A DNA stretch of 45,759 nt from Oscillibacter sp. (GCA_017527365.1 JAFXQD010000098.1:1-45759), one strand, 5' to 3'. Shown: positions 24,798 through 33,706, counted from the first letter of the stretch. Program-made: numbers and translations. The notes: generated by a model not told the origin, from the letters alone.

Positions 24798-25706
24798 ATG
24801 TTCGGAAACGTAGTGTCAGCCGTGCTGGTGCTCGGACTGCTGGGCGCGTTGTTCGGCGCGTTGCTGGCGTTCGCCTCGAAAATCTTTGAGGTGAAGAAAG
24901 ACCCCCGCGAGGAGGCGGTTTTAAGCAAGCTCGCCGGGGCAAACTGCGGCGGGTGCGGCTATCCGGGCTGCGCGGGGTGCGCGGCGGCGATTGTCGCGGG
25001 CGAGGCGCCCGTGACGGCCTGCGCCCCCGCCGGGGCGGACGCGGCGAAAGCCATCGCGGAAATTATGGGGCAGACGGCGAACGTCGGCGAACGGGAAGTT
25101 GCGTTCGTGCGTTGCAACGGCGGGACAGCCGCCGCCAAACGCTTTGAGTACGTCGGAATCCATGACTGCGCGGCGGCGGAACGCGTCGCGGCGGGGCCGC
25201 TGGAATGCCAATGGGGCTGTCTGGGGCTGGGCTCCTGCGTGAAGGCCTGCAAGTTCGGGGCGATGAGCATCGGCGCGAACGGCGTCGCGGTCGTGGACGA
25301 GGACAAGTGCACGGACTGCATGGCTTGCGCGGCGGCGTGCCCCCGCAAGCTGATTGCGTCCGTCCCGGTCTCCAAGAAAGTGCGCGTCATGTGCATGAAT
25401 CAGGAGAAGGGCAAGGCGGCTATGACGGTTTGCGAAAACTCGTGCATTGGTTGCGGGCTGTGCGAGAGGGAGTGCAAGAAAGACGCCATCCACGTTGCAA
25501 ACGGTATCGCGTCTATCGACTACGCCAAGTGCATTAACTGCAAGCTCTGCACGAAAGTCTGCCCGCGTGACGCCATTACCCCTGCCGCCACGGCGGAGGA
25601 AAAGGACAAGTACAAGGAACTCAAGAAGAAACAGGCCGAGGCGAAGAAGAAAGCCGCCGAAGTCGCGGCGGCGAAAAAAGCCCCCCTTGCCAAGAGCGCG
25701 AAATAA
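24798..25706 (+). CDS. rnfB: Rnf complex subunit B (ferredoxin-accepting Fe-S subunit)
   Basis: RnfB takes electrons from reduced ferredoxin. An N-terminal helix (about 7-25) anchors it; next is the 4Fe-4S motif CGGCGYPGCAGC near residues 53-64. Several further cluster motifs follow: CQWGCLGLGSCVKAC, CTDCMACAAACP, CENSCIGCGLCEREC and CINCKLCTKVCP. That richness agrees with clostridial RnfB, which carries extra ferredoxin modules. A Lys/Ala-rich tail ends the 302 residues. A strong terminator follows, closing the six-gene operon. Confidence 0.95.
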   Translation: MFGNVVSAVLVLGLLGALFGALLAFASKIFEVKKDPREEAVLSKLAGANCGGCGYPGCAGCAAAIVAGEAPVTACAPAGADAAKAIAEIMGQTANVGEREVAFVRCNGGTAAAKRFEYVGIHDCAAAERVAAGPLECQWGCLGLGSCVKACKFGAMSIGANGVAVVDEDKCTDCMACAAACPRKLIASVPVSKKVRVMCMNQEKGKAAMTVCENSCIGCGLCERECKKDAIHVANGIASIDYAKCINCKLCTKVCPRDAITPAATAEEKDKYKELKKKQAEAKKKAAEVAAAKKAPLAKSAK

Positions 25707-25718
25707 ACCCGCTTTTAT

Positions 25719-25764
25719 AACGAAAGCCTTCTCCCCTGTCGCAGGGAAGAAGGTTTTCGTTTTC
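25719..25764 (+). terminator. Rho-independent terminator of the rnf operon
   Basis: A stem of about 19 bp with minor mismatches (AACGAAAGCCTTCT... paired with ...AGAAGGTTTTCGTT) around a short loop, followed by TTTT. Confidence 0.85.
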
Positions 25765-25768
25765 GCCG

Positions 25769-25885
25769 TCAGGCGTCGACGGCGCCTTTGCGGACGCACA
25801 GGAGCGCGGAGTAGGCGGCCACGGTTCCGGAAAGCGTGTAATCGCCTTCCTTAACCTTGACATCCGAATATTGCGCCGCTGACGG
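25769..25885 (-). pseudogene. Orphan C-terminal coding fragment
   Basis: The minus strand contains a short frame reading QYSDVKVKEGDYTLSGTVAA then YSALLCVRKGAVDA and a TGA at 25769-25771. A stop lies immediately upstream and there is no ATG, so it looks like the tail of a lost gene sitting between the rnf terminator and the NHL-SLH gene. The family is not recognised. It may be chance coding in GC-rich sequence. Confidence 0.25.
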
Positions 25886-25903
25886 CAAGCCTCAATAGCG
25901 CGC

Positions 25904-27430
25904 TCACATTCCGAGCGCGTCCATGAAGTTGACCATAAGCTGAACCGTCTGGGCGCGGGTGGCGGCGGCGTCGGGCATGAGCAAGCCGTTTTTGCCGCGC
26001 AGGACGCCCGCGCCCACAGCCCACTTGACGGCGGGAATCGCCCACGCGTTGCGAACCGCGTCGGCGTCCGCGAACGCGCTAATGTCCGTGGTAAGCGCCG
26101 CCGACACGTCCGCGCCCCGGTACTGCGCGTAGCGGTAGAGCATGGCGGCAATCTGTTTGCGGGTAATCGGGGCGTCGCCGGCAAATTCGCCGCCGATACC
26201 GTTGACAATCCCGCAATCCGCCGCCCACCGCGCCGCCTTCGAGTACCACGCGTCTTCTTCCGGCAAATCGGGAAACGAGGCGTCCCCGTCGATAATCGCC
26301 GCGCCGTCGCCGCAGCGGTGCAGGCGGGAGAGCATGACCACAAACATAGAGCGGGTCAGGGAGCGGTCGGGGGCGAACTCCGACGCACTGACGCCGTTCG
26401 TAAGGCCGCGCAGAACCGCCTCGCCGACGGCGTGATAACACCAGAGAGTTTGCGGAACGTCGGAGAACGTTTGCGGCGAAACGTCCAGTTTCAACACGCT
26501 CCCGGAGAACAAGTCCGCGACGTAGAGCGCGTTCCCGCGCAACAGAAGGCCTCGCGGCATGGCGGGGGCGGACAGCCCGTCGGCGCTCTGCGCGAGCGTG
26601 TAAACGCGCCCGCCCCGAATCATGCGGACAGCCGCGTTCACGGTGTCCGCCACGTATACGGCGCCGTCCGCGCCGACGGCGATTCCCTGCGGGTGGTCGA
26701 ACTGCGCGGAGACGGCGGGGCCGTCGGAGAAGCCGCCGTAATATTCCCCCGCGTCCCCCGCGCTTTCCGACGCGCCCGCGACAACTTCCACGCGCCCGCC
26801 GACAACGCGCACAATCCGGCTTCGCCCCGTTTCGGCGACGTATAACGCGCCGCCGTGCCAGCAAAGCCCCGTAGGCGCGGAAAGCCCTTTCGCCCACGTG
26901 GAAACCGCGCCCGTGCGGGACAGCTTGCGTATAGCGTTATTGCCCGTATCGGCAATATACAGCGAGCCGTCGTCCCCGACGGCAAGCCCCGTGGGGGCGC
27001 GGAAGGTCGCCGACGCGGCGGCGCGGTCGGACATCCCGGCTTTCCCCGAACCGCACAGCGCGGACACTTCTTTTTCCGTCACGTAACGGACGATGTTCGC
27101 CGCCGTGTCGGAGACGGCGTAGCCGTCCCGATAGGGGATGACCGCCCACGGTTCGAGAAAGAGCGCGTTTCCCCGCGTCCCGTCCCGATAGCCGCCGCGA
27201 GGCTCCCCGGACAAGTCCGGGACGCTCTCCGCCCCCGCGTACCGCTCGAACCTTTCCCCGTCCGATTTCCAAAGCACTTTATGGAACGTGTCGCTTATGA
27301 TGAGCGTCCCGTCGCCCGCCATAGCGACGCCGGAGAAATTCGCGCCGGGCAACGCCGCCGCAGACGCGGCGAAAGCGGCCAGCGACAACAGGACAGCCAA
27401 CAGCGGAACGGTAAGGAAACAGCGCTTCAT
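25904..27430 (-). CDS. Secreted NHL-repeat protein with SLH domains
   Basis: A 508-residue surface protein. A signal peptide (about 1-26, ending AASAAA) is followed by a six-bladed NHL-type beta-propeller at roughly 30-325; repeats include VAMAGDGTLIISDTFHK, LAVGDDGSLYIADTGNNAIR and IAVGADGAVYVADTVNAAVR. Three SLH repeats fill about 335-508 (FSDVPQTLWCYHAV, the DAWYSKAARWAADCG segment, and the ANAWAIPAVKWAV-like third). It would sit on the S-layer/wall with the propeller as a binding module. It is last in the minus-strand signalling operon, 51 nt after the cyclase gene, with an AAAGGAG site. The ligand is unknown. Confidence 0.88.
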   Translation of the reverse strand: MKRCFLTVPLLAVLLSLAAFAASAAALPGANFSGVAMAGDGTLIISDTFHKVLWKSDGERFERYAGAESVPDLSGEPRGGYRDGTRGNALFLEPWAVIPYRDGYAVSDTAANIVRYVTEKEVSALCGSGKAGMSDRAAASATFRAPTGLAVGDDGSLYIADTGNNAIRKLSRTGAVSTWAKGLSAPTGLCWHGGALYVAETGRSRIVRVVGGRVEVVAGASESAGDAGEYYGGFSDGPAVSAQFDHPQGIAVGADGAVYVADTVNAAVRMIRGGRVYTLAQSADGLSAPAMPRGLLLRGNALYVADLFSGSVLKLDVSPQTFSDVPQTLWCYHAVGEAVLRGLTNGVSASEFAPDRSLTRSMFVVMLSRLHRCGDGAAIIDGDASFPDLPEEDAWYSKAARWAADCGIVNGIGGEFAGDAPITRKQIAAMLYRYAQYRGADVSAALTTDISAFADADAVRNAWAIPAVKWAVGAGVLRGKNGLLMPDAAATRAQTVQLMVNFMDALGM

Positions 27431-27481
27431 AACGGCGCTCCTTTCGTTTTTTGTTCCGGCGCGAAGCCGTGCGTAAAGCGG

Positions 27482-29320
27482 TTATTTCAGGGCGTCGAGC
27501 GTCAGGATTTCAAAGCCTTCCGCCTTGCCCTTGAGCTTAATGGAATCGCCCAAGGACGTGACCGTAGCGCGGTCGCCCAAGGCGTCGGCGACGGAGCGCG
27601 AAATGAAAACGGAGCCGCCCGGCGCGTTGGCCTCCAGCCGCGCCGCCGTGTTTACCGTGTCCCCGATTGCGGTGTAGTCCATCCGTTTCGGGGCGCCGAT
27701 ATTCCCCACGACCGCCGGGCCGTAATTCACGCCGATTCCGAAAGAGACCGTCCGCCCGAAACGCTTTTGCAACTGTTCGCCCAGCGCCTTGGAGCCTTCC
27801 GCCATGTCCATCGCCGCCTGACAGGCCAGATAGGCCGGGTCTTTCTGCGGCAGGGGCGCGTTCCAGAATGCCATCGTGCAGTCGCCTACGAACTTGTCCA
27901 GCGTCCCATGACGGCGCATAATGCACTCTGTCGTCAGCGTCAGGTACTGGTTGATAATCTCCACCACGGTCGGCGGGTCCAAGGCCTCGCTCATGGTCGT
28001 AAAGCCGCGAATGTCCACGAACAGCACCGCGATTTCCCTTGTCACGCCGCCCAGCTCCGACGCGCCGCCCGTTTCCAACAGTTCCTTCAAGACGGCGGGG
28101 TCAACGTAGCGCCCGAAAGTTTCGGTCACGCGCCGCCGCTCCCGTTGCGCCCGGACATAGTTCGCCGTCACGGAGACGACAAACAGAACGGTAATAAGCG
28201 CCGGCGTCCAGAACACGCGCAGGACGAGCCCCGCCCGCTCGTACAGCGCGGCGCACAGGGCAACCCATCCCGCGCTACCGACAAGCCATACCGGAACCGC
28301 CGCCCGGACGCGCCTGTCATAAAAGAACGCCTGTACGAAAGAGCAGGCGGCGAAAAGCAGTAGAATTTGCGTGCGCCGCTCCGCAGTCCGGGGGAAGAAG
28401 CCCCTCCGGAACGCCTCAATCATATTCGCCTGAATCTCCACGCCGTACATATTGGCGGAACGGTCGGCGGCGGTGGGATAGCTGTCCATCATGCCCGACG
28501 CGTAGGGGCCAATCAGGACGATTTTCCCGGCGAAGTAGTCCGGGGACAACGCGCCTTCCAACAAGTCCGCGACGGAAGCCTCGTCAAAACAATGCCCGCT
28601 CCCGTCGGGATGAGCCGCGAAGGGCAGATAGAAAAAGCAGTCGGAAGTATCGGGAGGCGGATTCGGAGCTTGCCCGCGTTCCGCGCACCAGCGCTCGTAG
28701 ATTATCCGGGCGAACGACATCACCCGAACCGGGGCTTCCGTCCCCATATACGCGCCCGGAACGTCAAGCCGGAGAATCCCGCGACGGATGACGCCGTCCC
28801 TGTCCGCCATCGTGTTAATATGCCCCGTCGAGGACGCCGCCGCCAACGCCGGATAGGGCGCGTCCCATCCGATGATTGCCCGGTCGTCCATATAGAACGC
28901 GCTTTCCTCTAAAACCAACTGACTGCCGAACGTCGCGCTTGACGCGACAACCACGTTTCCGCATTCCGCCGCCGTTTCCGCCAGATACGCGTCGGCGGAC
29001 GGGTCGGAGCCTTCCCCGACAAACAGCACGTCCACGCCGATGACCGCCGGGCGGTTTTCCGGGTTCTCGTTCAGACGGCGCAGGGCGTCCGCCAGTATAT
29101 CCCTCGGCCAAGGCCACGCGCCGAACGCTTCCAGCGCCCGGTCGTCAATGCCGATAACGACGATTTCGCCGTCCGTCGCGGTTCTGGAAAGCCTCTGATA
29201 GAGGGCGTCGGAGAAAATGTAATCCACGGTATCCAACCAGCCCAATCCAGCCGCCGCGCACAGGACTACCGGAACCAATAACGCCGAGGCAAGGCGTTTC
29301 AAAAGGTCGGGCGTTTTCAT
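27482..29320 (-). CDS. CHASE2-domain adenylate/guanylate cyclase
   Basis: A 612-residue membrane class III nucleotide cyclase. One N-terminal helix (about 8-28) is followed by an extracytoplasmic CHASE2 sensor domain (about 30-325: VVIGIDDRALEAFGAWPWPR, IGVDVLF, ILIGPYA-like VLIGPYASGMMDSYPT). Three membrane helices (about 335-410) lead to the cyclase domain. It contains the metal Asp in LFVDIRGFT, LDKFVGDCTMAFWNAP with the second metal Asp, and DYTAIGDTVNTAARLE with the transition-state Asn and Arg. The Lys and Asp positions favour ATP, so cAMP is the likely product (inference). It starts 5 nt after the FecR gene. Confidence 0.92.
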   Translation of the reverse strand: MKTPDLLKRLASALLVPVVLCAAAGLGWLDTVDYIFSDALYQRLSRTATDGEIVVIGIDDRALEAFGAWPWPRDILADALRRLNENPENRPAVIGVDVLFVGEGSDPSADAYLAETAAECGNVVVASSATFGSQLVLEESAFYMDDRAIIGWDAPYPALAAASSTGHINTMADRDGVIRRGILRLDVPGAYMGTEAPVRVMSFARIIYERWCAERGQAPNPPPDTSDCFFYLPFAAHPDGSGHCFDEASVADLLEGALSPDYFAGKIVLIGPYASGMMDSYPTAADRSANMYGVEIQANMIEAFRRGFFPRTAERRTQILLLFAACSFVQAFFYDRRVRAAVPVWLVGSAGWVALCAALYERAGLVLRVFWTPALITVLFVVSVTANYVRAQRERRRVTETFGRYVDPAVLKELLETGGASELGGVTREIAVLFVDIRGFTTMSEALDPPTVVEIINQYLTLTTECIMRRHGTLDKFVGDCTMAFWNAPLPQKDPAYLACQAAMDMAEGSKALGEQLQKRFGRTVSFGIGVNYGPAVVGNIGAPKRMDYTAIGDTVNTAARLEANAPGGSVFISRSVADALGDRATVTSLGDSIKLKGKAEGFEILTLDALK

Positions 29321-29325
29321 GTCGA

Positions 29326-31089
29326 TTAACCTTCGCTTCCGCCGGGCTTCCGCGACGCGCCGCCGTCAGTTTGCGGGGGTTCGCCCTCCTCCCATTCGGG
29401 AAGCGGTTCGCCTATGCTCCATTCCAAATCTTTAGGGGCTTCGTCTTCCGACCGCCAGCCGTATCGGAAAGTATAGGACTGAGACTCCGCGCCTTTCGTA
29501 ACCGTAAGGCCGGTTTCTTTGAGCGCGTAACAGTCGCCCACAGTTTTCAGGGTTTCCGGAGCCGGAGAGACGGACGCGCCGTCGGCAAGCTCTATTTCCG
29601 TAACGACGGGCAATTTTTGCGCTTTCTCTTCCCATGCGGGGTGGCGTTCCGCATAATAAACAATGACAGGAACAATCAACTCGTTTTGCTTGTCAGGACC
29701 CCGGAATTTTAAAAGGAAATTTTCCCCGTACAGGTACTGCCATTTTTCCGGAATCATTACCGTGACGGAGAATTTTTTCAGAAGCTGTTCTTTTGTTTCT
29801 TCCGTATGTCCGTTGTCGGGCGTATTTCCGTTATCGGTCTTCCCGTCGTCCGGGGTATTTCCGTCGTCAGTTTTGCCGTCGTCGGGAGTATTTCCGTTGT
29901 CGGTTTCGCCGCCGTCCGGCGTATTTCCGTTATCGGTCTTCCCGTCGTCGGGGGTATTTCCATTGTCAGTTTTACCGTCGTCGGGAGGGTTCCCGCTATC
30001 GGTTTGTCCGCCGTCGGACGTGTTGCCGTTATCGGTTTTGCCGTCGTCCGGGGTTTTGCCGTCGTCCGGGGTGTTTCCGTTGTCAGTTTCGCCGCCGTCG
30101 GACGTGTTTCCATTATCGGTCTTTCCGTCGTCTGTTTTGCCGTCGTCGGGAGTGTTCCCGTTATTGGTATTGCCGTTGTCGATTTGCCCGCCGCCGGACG
30201 CGTTTCCATTGTAATAATAGCCGCCCCCCGACGAACTCGAACCGCCTCCGGAGCTTCCGCCGCTTTGAAATAGGGAAGTTTTCTTCACGACATTGCCCGC
30301 GCCTTTGGCGTATTCTTCGTCCAACGCCTCTTTCGCGGCTTCTTCCCGCGCTTCCTCCTCCCGGATTCGCTCGTCAAGGTTTTCCAACAACTCTTCCGCG
30401 TCTATCGCGGGGACATCCTGTTTTATCAGCGCCAGCAGTTCCGGGCGCTCCGACAGCTCACGCGCCGCAAGCGTGGGAATATCCTCGTTAGACATCGCTT
30501 GCACCGCAAGCGCCGGGGTATCCTCGTTAGAGGAGACGGAAGCAAGGGCAAGGGCGTCGGGACGCGCCAACTCCCCGCTGTGAAGCGGCGCGTTGAGCGT
30601 CGCGCCCGTCTGCGGGTTGCGGTAGGTCAGGACAACGGAGCCGTGCATTAGCCCCGTTTCCTTGGGCGACACCCAGCCGAACGAGCCCCGGACGCCCGTC
30701 ACCATTGTGGACGTGCGGACGTTCAGGCTTTCGTCGGTTTTCAGGGGCGCCGTGACGTTGAAAAACAGTTCCCCCGCGCTGACGGAAACCTCCAACTGCT
30801 TGCCCGACTGCTTGAGCTGCGCCTTGCCCGACGCCCCCAGTTTGACCGCCTTGCTGCTGTCCAGACTGATATACGCCTCGCTTTGGGCGCCCGTGGCGAT
30901 GGTATAGCCGTTGTAAAGCCTCATCCCGCCGCGGATAGTCTGGGCGACGCCGCCGGAATTTTTCACGGTCACGGTTCCGGTCGCCGCCTCCAGACGCATC
31001 GTCGTGGCGACGGCGTTCTCGGCCAAGGCGAAACTTGCCGTTGCCAGCAGAAACACCGCGACGAGCAATAGGGCAGCCATGCGTTTCAT
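29326..31089 (-). CDS. FecR-domain secreted protein with long Thr/Asn/Gly/Asp repeat
   Basis: A 587-residue exported protein. A signal peptide (about 1-23, ending FALA) precedes a FecR-like domain at about 30-165 (GTVTVKNSGG, LYNGYTIATGAQSEAYI, TMVTGVRGSFGW). A charged helical stretch (about 225-275) and a Gly/Ser-rich hinge lead to a long repeat of units like DDGKTDNGNTP, then a C-terminal domain (about 435-587) with no recognised fold. ATG 31089 was chosen since AGGAGG lies 10 nt before it. Pairing of FecR proteins with CHASE2 cyclases is seen elsewhere in bacteria; here FecR is immediately upstream and may interact with the sensor domain. Confidence 0.82.
   Translation of the reverse strand: MKRMAALLLVAVFLLATASFALAENAVATTMRLEAATGTVTVKNSGGVAQTIRGGMRLYNGYTIATGAQSEAYISLDSSKAVKLGASGKAQLKQSGKQLEVSVSAGELFFNVTAPLKTDESLNVRTSTMVTGVRGSFGWVSPKETGLMHGSVVLTYRNPQTGATLNAPLHSGELARPDALALASVSSNEDTPALAVQAMSNEDIPTLAARELSERPELLALIKQDVPAIDAEELLENLDERIREEEAREEAAKEALDEEYAKGAGNVVKKTSLFQSGGSSGGGSSSSGGGYYYNGNASGGGQIDNGNTNNGNTPDDGKTDDGKTDNGNTSDGGETDNGNTPDDGKTPDDGKTDNGNTSDGGQTDSGNPPDDGKTDNGNTPDDGKTDNGNTPDGGETDNGNTPDDGKTDDGNTPDDGKTDNGNTPDNGHTEETKEQLLKKFSVTVMIPEKWQYLYGENFLLKFRGPDKQNELIVPVIVYYAERHPAWEEKAQKLPVVTEIELADGASVSPAPETLKTVGDCYALKETGLTVTKGAESQSYTFRYGWRSEDEAPKDLEWSIGEPLPEWEEGEPPQTDGGASRKPGGSEG
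29809..30183 (-). repeat. 33-bp-type tandem repeat within the FecR gene
   Basis: About eleven imperfect copies of an 11-residue unit (consensus DDGKTDNGNTP, variants DGGETDNGNTP, DGGQTDSGNPP and a six-residue DDGKTP insertion). The DNA repeat unit is 33 bp. Copy-to-copy sequence is close but not identical, and the partial units suggest past slippage. Confidence 0.85.
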
Positions 31090-31115
31090 GTGCAAACGCC
31101 TCCTTTGCGCAAACG

Positions 31116-32567
31116 TTATAGAATGTTCTCCCACGCGGAGCTTTCCTCAAAAAGCGCCAGAATTTCCGCGTCAATCTCCCCGTTCCGCGCCATATCGTGA
31201 AGGATTCCGAACGTTTTCCCAAGGGAAATCGCCGGCTTATAGGGACGGTCCCGCGCCGTCAGCGCGTCGAACACGTCCAGAATCGTAAGCAGGCGGACTT
31301 CTTTCGGAATGTCCTTGGCGGTCAAATGGTTCGGATAGCCCGCCCCGTTGAGCAATTCGTGATGAGCCGCCGCCCATTTCGGGACTTGCGCAAACATCCG
31401 TGGGAAGGAAACGTGGCTCAAAATGCGCGCCGTCACGACGACGTGGCTTTGCATGACGGCGCGCTCTTCCTGCGTCAGCGTCCCCTTGCGGATGGTCAGG
31501 CAACGGTATTCCTCGCCCGTAATCCAGCGGCGTTGTTCCCCGTACTCGTCCTCGAAAACCAGCTCCGAAAGCGCGTCGATGTCCTTCAAGTCCTGTTCCG
31601 AAAGAAACAGCGCGTTGTCAACCCGGTTCACAAACGAAAGCCACCCCATGCGCCTCCGATTGCGCTCCTCCAGTTCCTTCTCGTCAATGCGCCCTTCCAG
31701 CGCCGCGATTTTGTCCAACAGCCCGATTGCGCGGAAGCGTTCCTGCAACGGCTCAATCAGCGCGCCTAAACGCGTCCGCTTGTCCATGACTTCCAGCGGC
31801 ACGGCCAGTTTGCCCACGTCGTGCAGCCATACGCTCATCAGGAAGGCGCGGCGCTTGTCCTCGTCGAATTTCCAAGGGTGGTTTGTCCTGTCCAGCCAGT
31901 TCAGGAAGGCCTCGCCGCAACGCACCATATTTCTTGTGTGGTTGGCGTTGTAGTGGGAGCGCTCGTCAATGGCGGTGGAAAGCGTCTCTACCAGAGAATC
32001 CAGCAAGCGGTTGATTTGCTCGTTGTAGAGCATGTTCGTGGCGGTGATTGCGGCCTGAGAGGCAATCGCGCTGACCATGAGCTCAATATTCGGGTCAAAG
32101 GGAATGGGCTCCCCCTCTTCGTTGAGCGCGTTAATCAGTTGCGTGACGCCAATCAGACGGCCTTTGTCGTCGCTCATGGGTACGACAAGCATACTTTTCG
32201 TTCGATAGCCCGTCATGGCGTCGTAGCGGAGGGAACCCGTGAAGTCGAAATGCGTGTCCGTGCGCACGTCCGCGACGTTAATCGCCTGTTTGTGGATGGC
32301 AACCCAAGAGCAGACGTATTTTTCATCCGGCGGCACGGGCGGCAGGCTAATCGGGGCGTCGTGCCCGCCCTGACGGATTCCCATGGAGCGCGTGACCATG
32401 CGGCAGAAGCGAAGCCCGTCGTCTTCCAGCAGGTAGAGCGTCCCGGCGTCGCAGTGCGACAAGTCCATGGCGGTGTCCAGAATGCCGGAGAGCAACGCCT
32501 CCCGGTCGTACTCGGAAGTCAAAGCAAGGCACATCTTCAAAAAGCGGTTCATATCCGCGTCGGTCAT
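31116..32567 (-). CDS. GAF-domain HD-GYP-like phosphohydrolase
   Basis: A 483-residue cytoplasmic signalling enzyme. A GAF domain occupies about 15-165 (CDAGTLYLLEDDGLRF, SMLVVPMSDDKGRLIGVTQL). An HD-GYP-like domain follows, with HYNANHTRNM, the HD pair in WLHDVGKLAVP, and HHELLNGAGYP, where the canonical motif is HHExxDGxGYP. A long insert (about 130 residues) separates the HD and HHE motifs, as in a divergent HD-GYP subgroup. It may cleave c-di-GMP or another cyclic nucleotide; the neighbour is a cyclase. The ATG at 32567 shares ATGA with the MBL stop; an upstream TTG is less likely. Confidence 0.88.
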   Translation of the reverse strand: MTDADMNRFLKMCLALTSEYDREALLSGILDTAMDLSHCDAGTLYLLEDDGLRFCRMVTRSMGIRQGGHDAPISLPPVPPDEKYVCSWVAIHKQAINVADVRTDTHFDFTGSLRYDAMTGYRTKSMLVVPMSDDKGRLIGVTQLINALNEEGEPIPFDPNIELMVSAIASQAAITATNMLYNEQINRLLDSLVETLSTAIDERSHYNANHTRNMVRCGEAFLNWLDRTNHPWKFDEDKRRAFLMSVWLHDVGKLAVPLEVMDKRTRLGALIEPLQERFRAIGLLDKIAALEGRIDEKELEERNRRRMGWLSFVNRVDNALFLSEQDLKDIDALSELVFEDEYGEQRRWITGEEYRCLTIRKGTLTQEERAVMQSHVVVTARILSHVSFPRMFAQVPKWAAAHHELLNGAGYPNHLTAKDIPKEVRLLTILDVFDALTARDRPYKPAISLGKTFGILHDMARNGEIDAEILALFEESSAWENIL

Positions 32568-33421
32568 AGAGCAATCACTTCCCCTTCCTTTGCGAACGCG
32601 CAACCCGGACAAATTTCCTCCGTTTCGTGCGCCGCCTCGTTCAGTATGGCGTCCGTGTGGAACGGGTCATGGTGGATAATGCGGGCGTTGCGCGCCCCGC
32701 ACTCGCGGGCGAACCGGGCGGCGGTTTTCCACGAATTGTGCCCGAAGCCGGAACAAACGCGCCATTCGTCGTCGCCGTACTGCCCGTCGCAGAGCAACAG
32801 GGAACAGCCGCGGGCAAATTCGAGGGCGTCGCCCCAAACGCGCTCCGTCAGCGTGCAGTCGGTCATCAGGACGACGCTCCTTCCGTCGCGCTCCAGCCGC
32901 AACAGGGAAACTCCGTTCGGGTGCTCGCCCTCCATAGTCTTGACATGAATGCCGCCCGTCTCCCGCGACGCGGCGCGGCTGTCCGCGCCCAAATAGAACT
33001 CGTCCGGCAAATCATGGAACGCAATCTCGGCGGGAAGTTTCTCCGGCCCCACGGGCCATAGCGGCGGGGACAGAAGCCGCCGCGCCTGCGTTTCGGCGTC
33101 CAATCCGTTCCGCGTCCGCCCGTAAATTTCCAGCCGCGCCCCCCGGCGCATGACGTAGGGGCACAGGGGAAGCCCCAGAAGGTGGTCGGCGTGGGCATGG
33201 GTCAGGAGCAGAGGCAGGGAGGGCGCGGTTAAAAGTTCGGCGGGCAGATTTAGAAGGCCTGTTCCGGCGTCCAAGAGCGCCGTATGCCCGGCGAAACGAA
33301 CCAAAACGCAGGTAGTCGCCCCGCCGTACTCGGAGTATGCGCCGCCGCCGACGCTCATGGAGCCCCGCGCCCCCAGAATGCTCGCCGCATAGTCCGTGCG
33401 CGTCCGTTGCTTGTTCGTCAT
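32564..33421 (-). CDS. Metallo-beta-lactamase-fold hydrolase, possible cyclic-nucleotide phosphodiesterase
   Basis: A 285-residue MBL-fold hydrolase of the RNase Z/PhnP-like branch. The dinuclear metal motif is THAHADHLLG near residues 74-83; further ligands are likely in GEHPNG, the Asp in LMTDCTL, and IIHHDP near the C terminus. The N terminus GARGSMSVGGGAYSEYGG is typical of the phosphodiesterase-like branch. Some MBL enzymes of this branch hydrolyse cAMP, which would fit the downstream cyclase, but that activity is inferred. It is the first gene of the operon, with its own promoter. Confidence 0.85.
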   Translation of the reverse strand: MTNKQRTRTDYAASILGARGSMSVGGGAYSEYGGATTCVLVRFAGHTALLDAGTGLLNLPAELLTAPSLPLLLTHAHADHLLGLPLCPYVMRRGARLEIYGRTRNGLDAETQARRLLSPPLWPVGPEKLPAEIAFHDLPDEFYLGADSRAASRETGGIHVKTMEGEHPNGVSLLRLERDGRSVVLMTDCTLTERVWGDALEFARGCSLLLCDGQYGDDEWRVCSGFGHNSWKTAARFARECGARNARIIHHDPFHTDAILNEAAHETEEICPGCAFAKEGEVIAL

Positions 33422-33438
33422 AACATCACCTGATTAAG

Positions 33439-33466
33439 ATTATAGCGCTTTCTAACGCTTTTTCAA
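33439..33466 (-). promoter_or_regulatory. Sigma-A-type promoter for the MBL-HD-FecR-cyclase-NHL operon
   Basis: On the minus strand TTGAAA (33466-33461) and a perfect TATAAT (33444-33439) are 16 bp apart, about 18 bp before the MBL start. This predicts a very short leader. The sequence between 33480 and 33600 is AT-rich and holds no supported gene. Confidence 0.6.
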
Positions 33467-33642
33467 GACGTTCATTATGGCTGTCAGCGTAAGAAGCTAT
33501 GCTCAAAGACGCTCAAAAATATCAGAGTATAAGGCAACTATTTACTATGAAAGTCTCCAAAACTCCGCTCTTGCTCGTTATATAGCGATTAATGATAGTT
33601 CAAGCGAAACGCTTCGTTCCTTTGCGCTTCCTTTTTCAGGGG

Positions 33643-33671
33643 TAGACAAGAGGCGGGGCGTTGGATATAAT
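33643..33671 (+). promoter_or_regulatory. Sigma-A-type promoter for the leucine-rich-repeat gene
   Basis: TAGACA at 33643-33648 and a perfect TATAAT at 33666-33671 are 17 bp apart, and the ATG at 33707 follows GGAGGGGCGGG. Confidence 0.6.
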
Positions 33672-33706
33672 ATGCAGGACAAGATATTCCATGGAGGGGC
33701 GGGAGT

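Noticed and set aside
29663..30491. Plus-strand frames with SSGVFPLSV-type repeats
   Set aside because: They are the reverse complement of the FecR tandem repeat and have no start signals.
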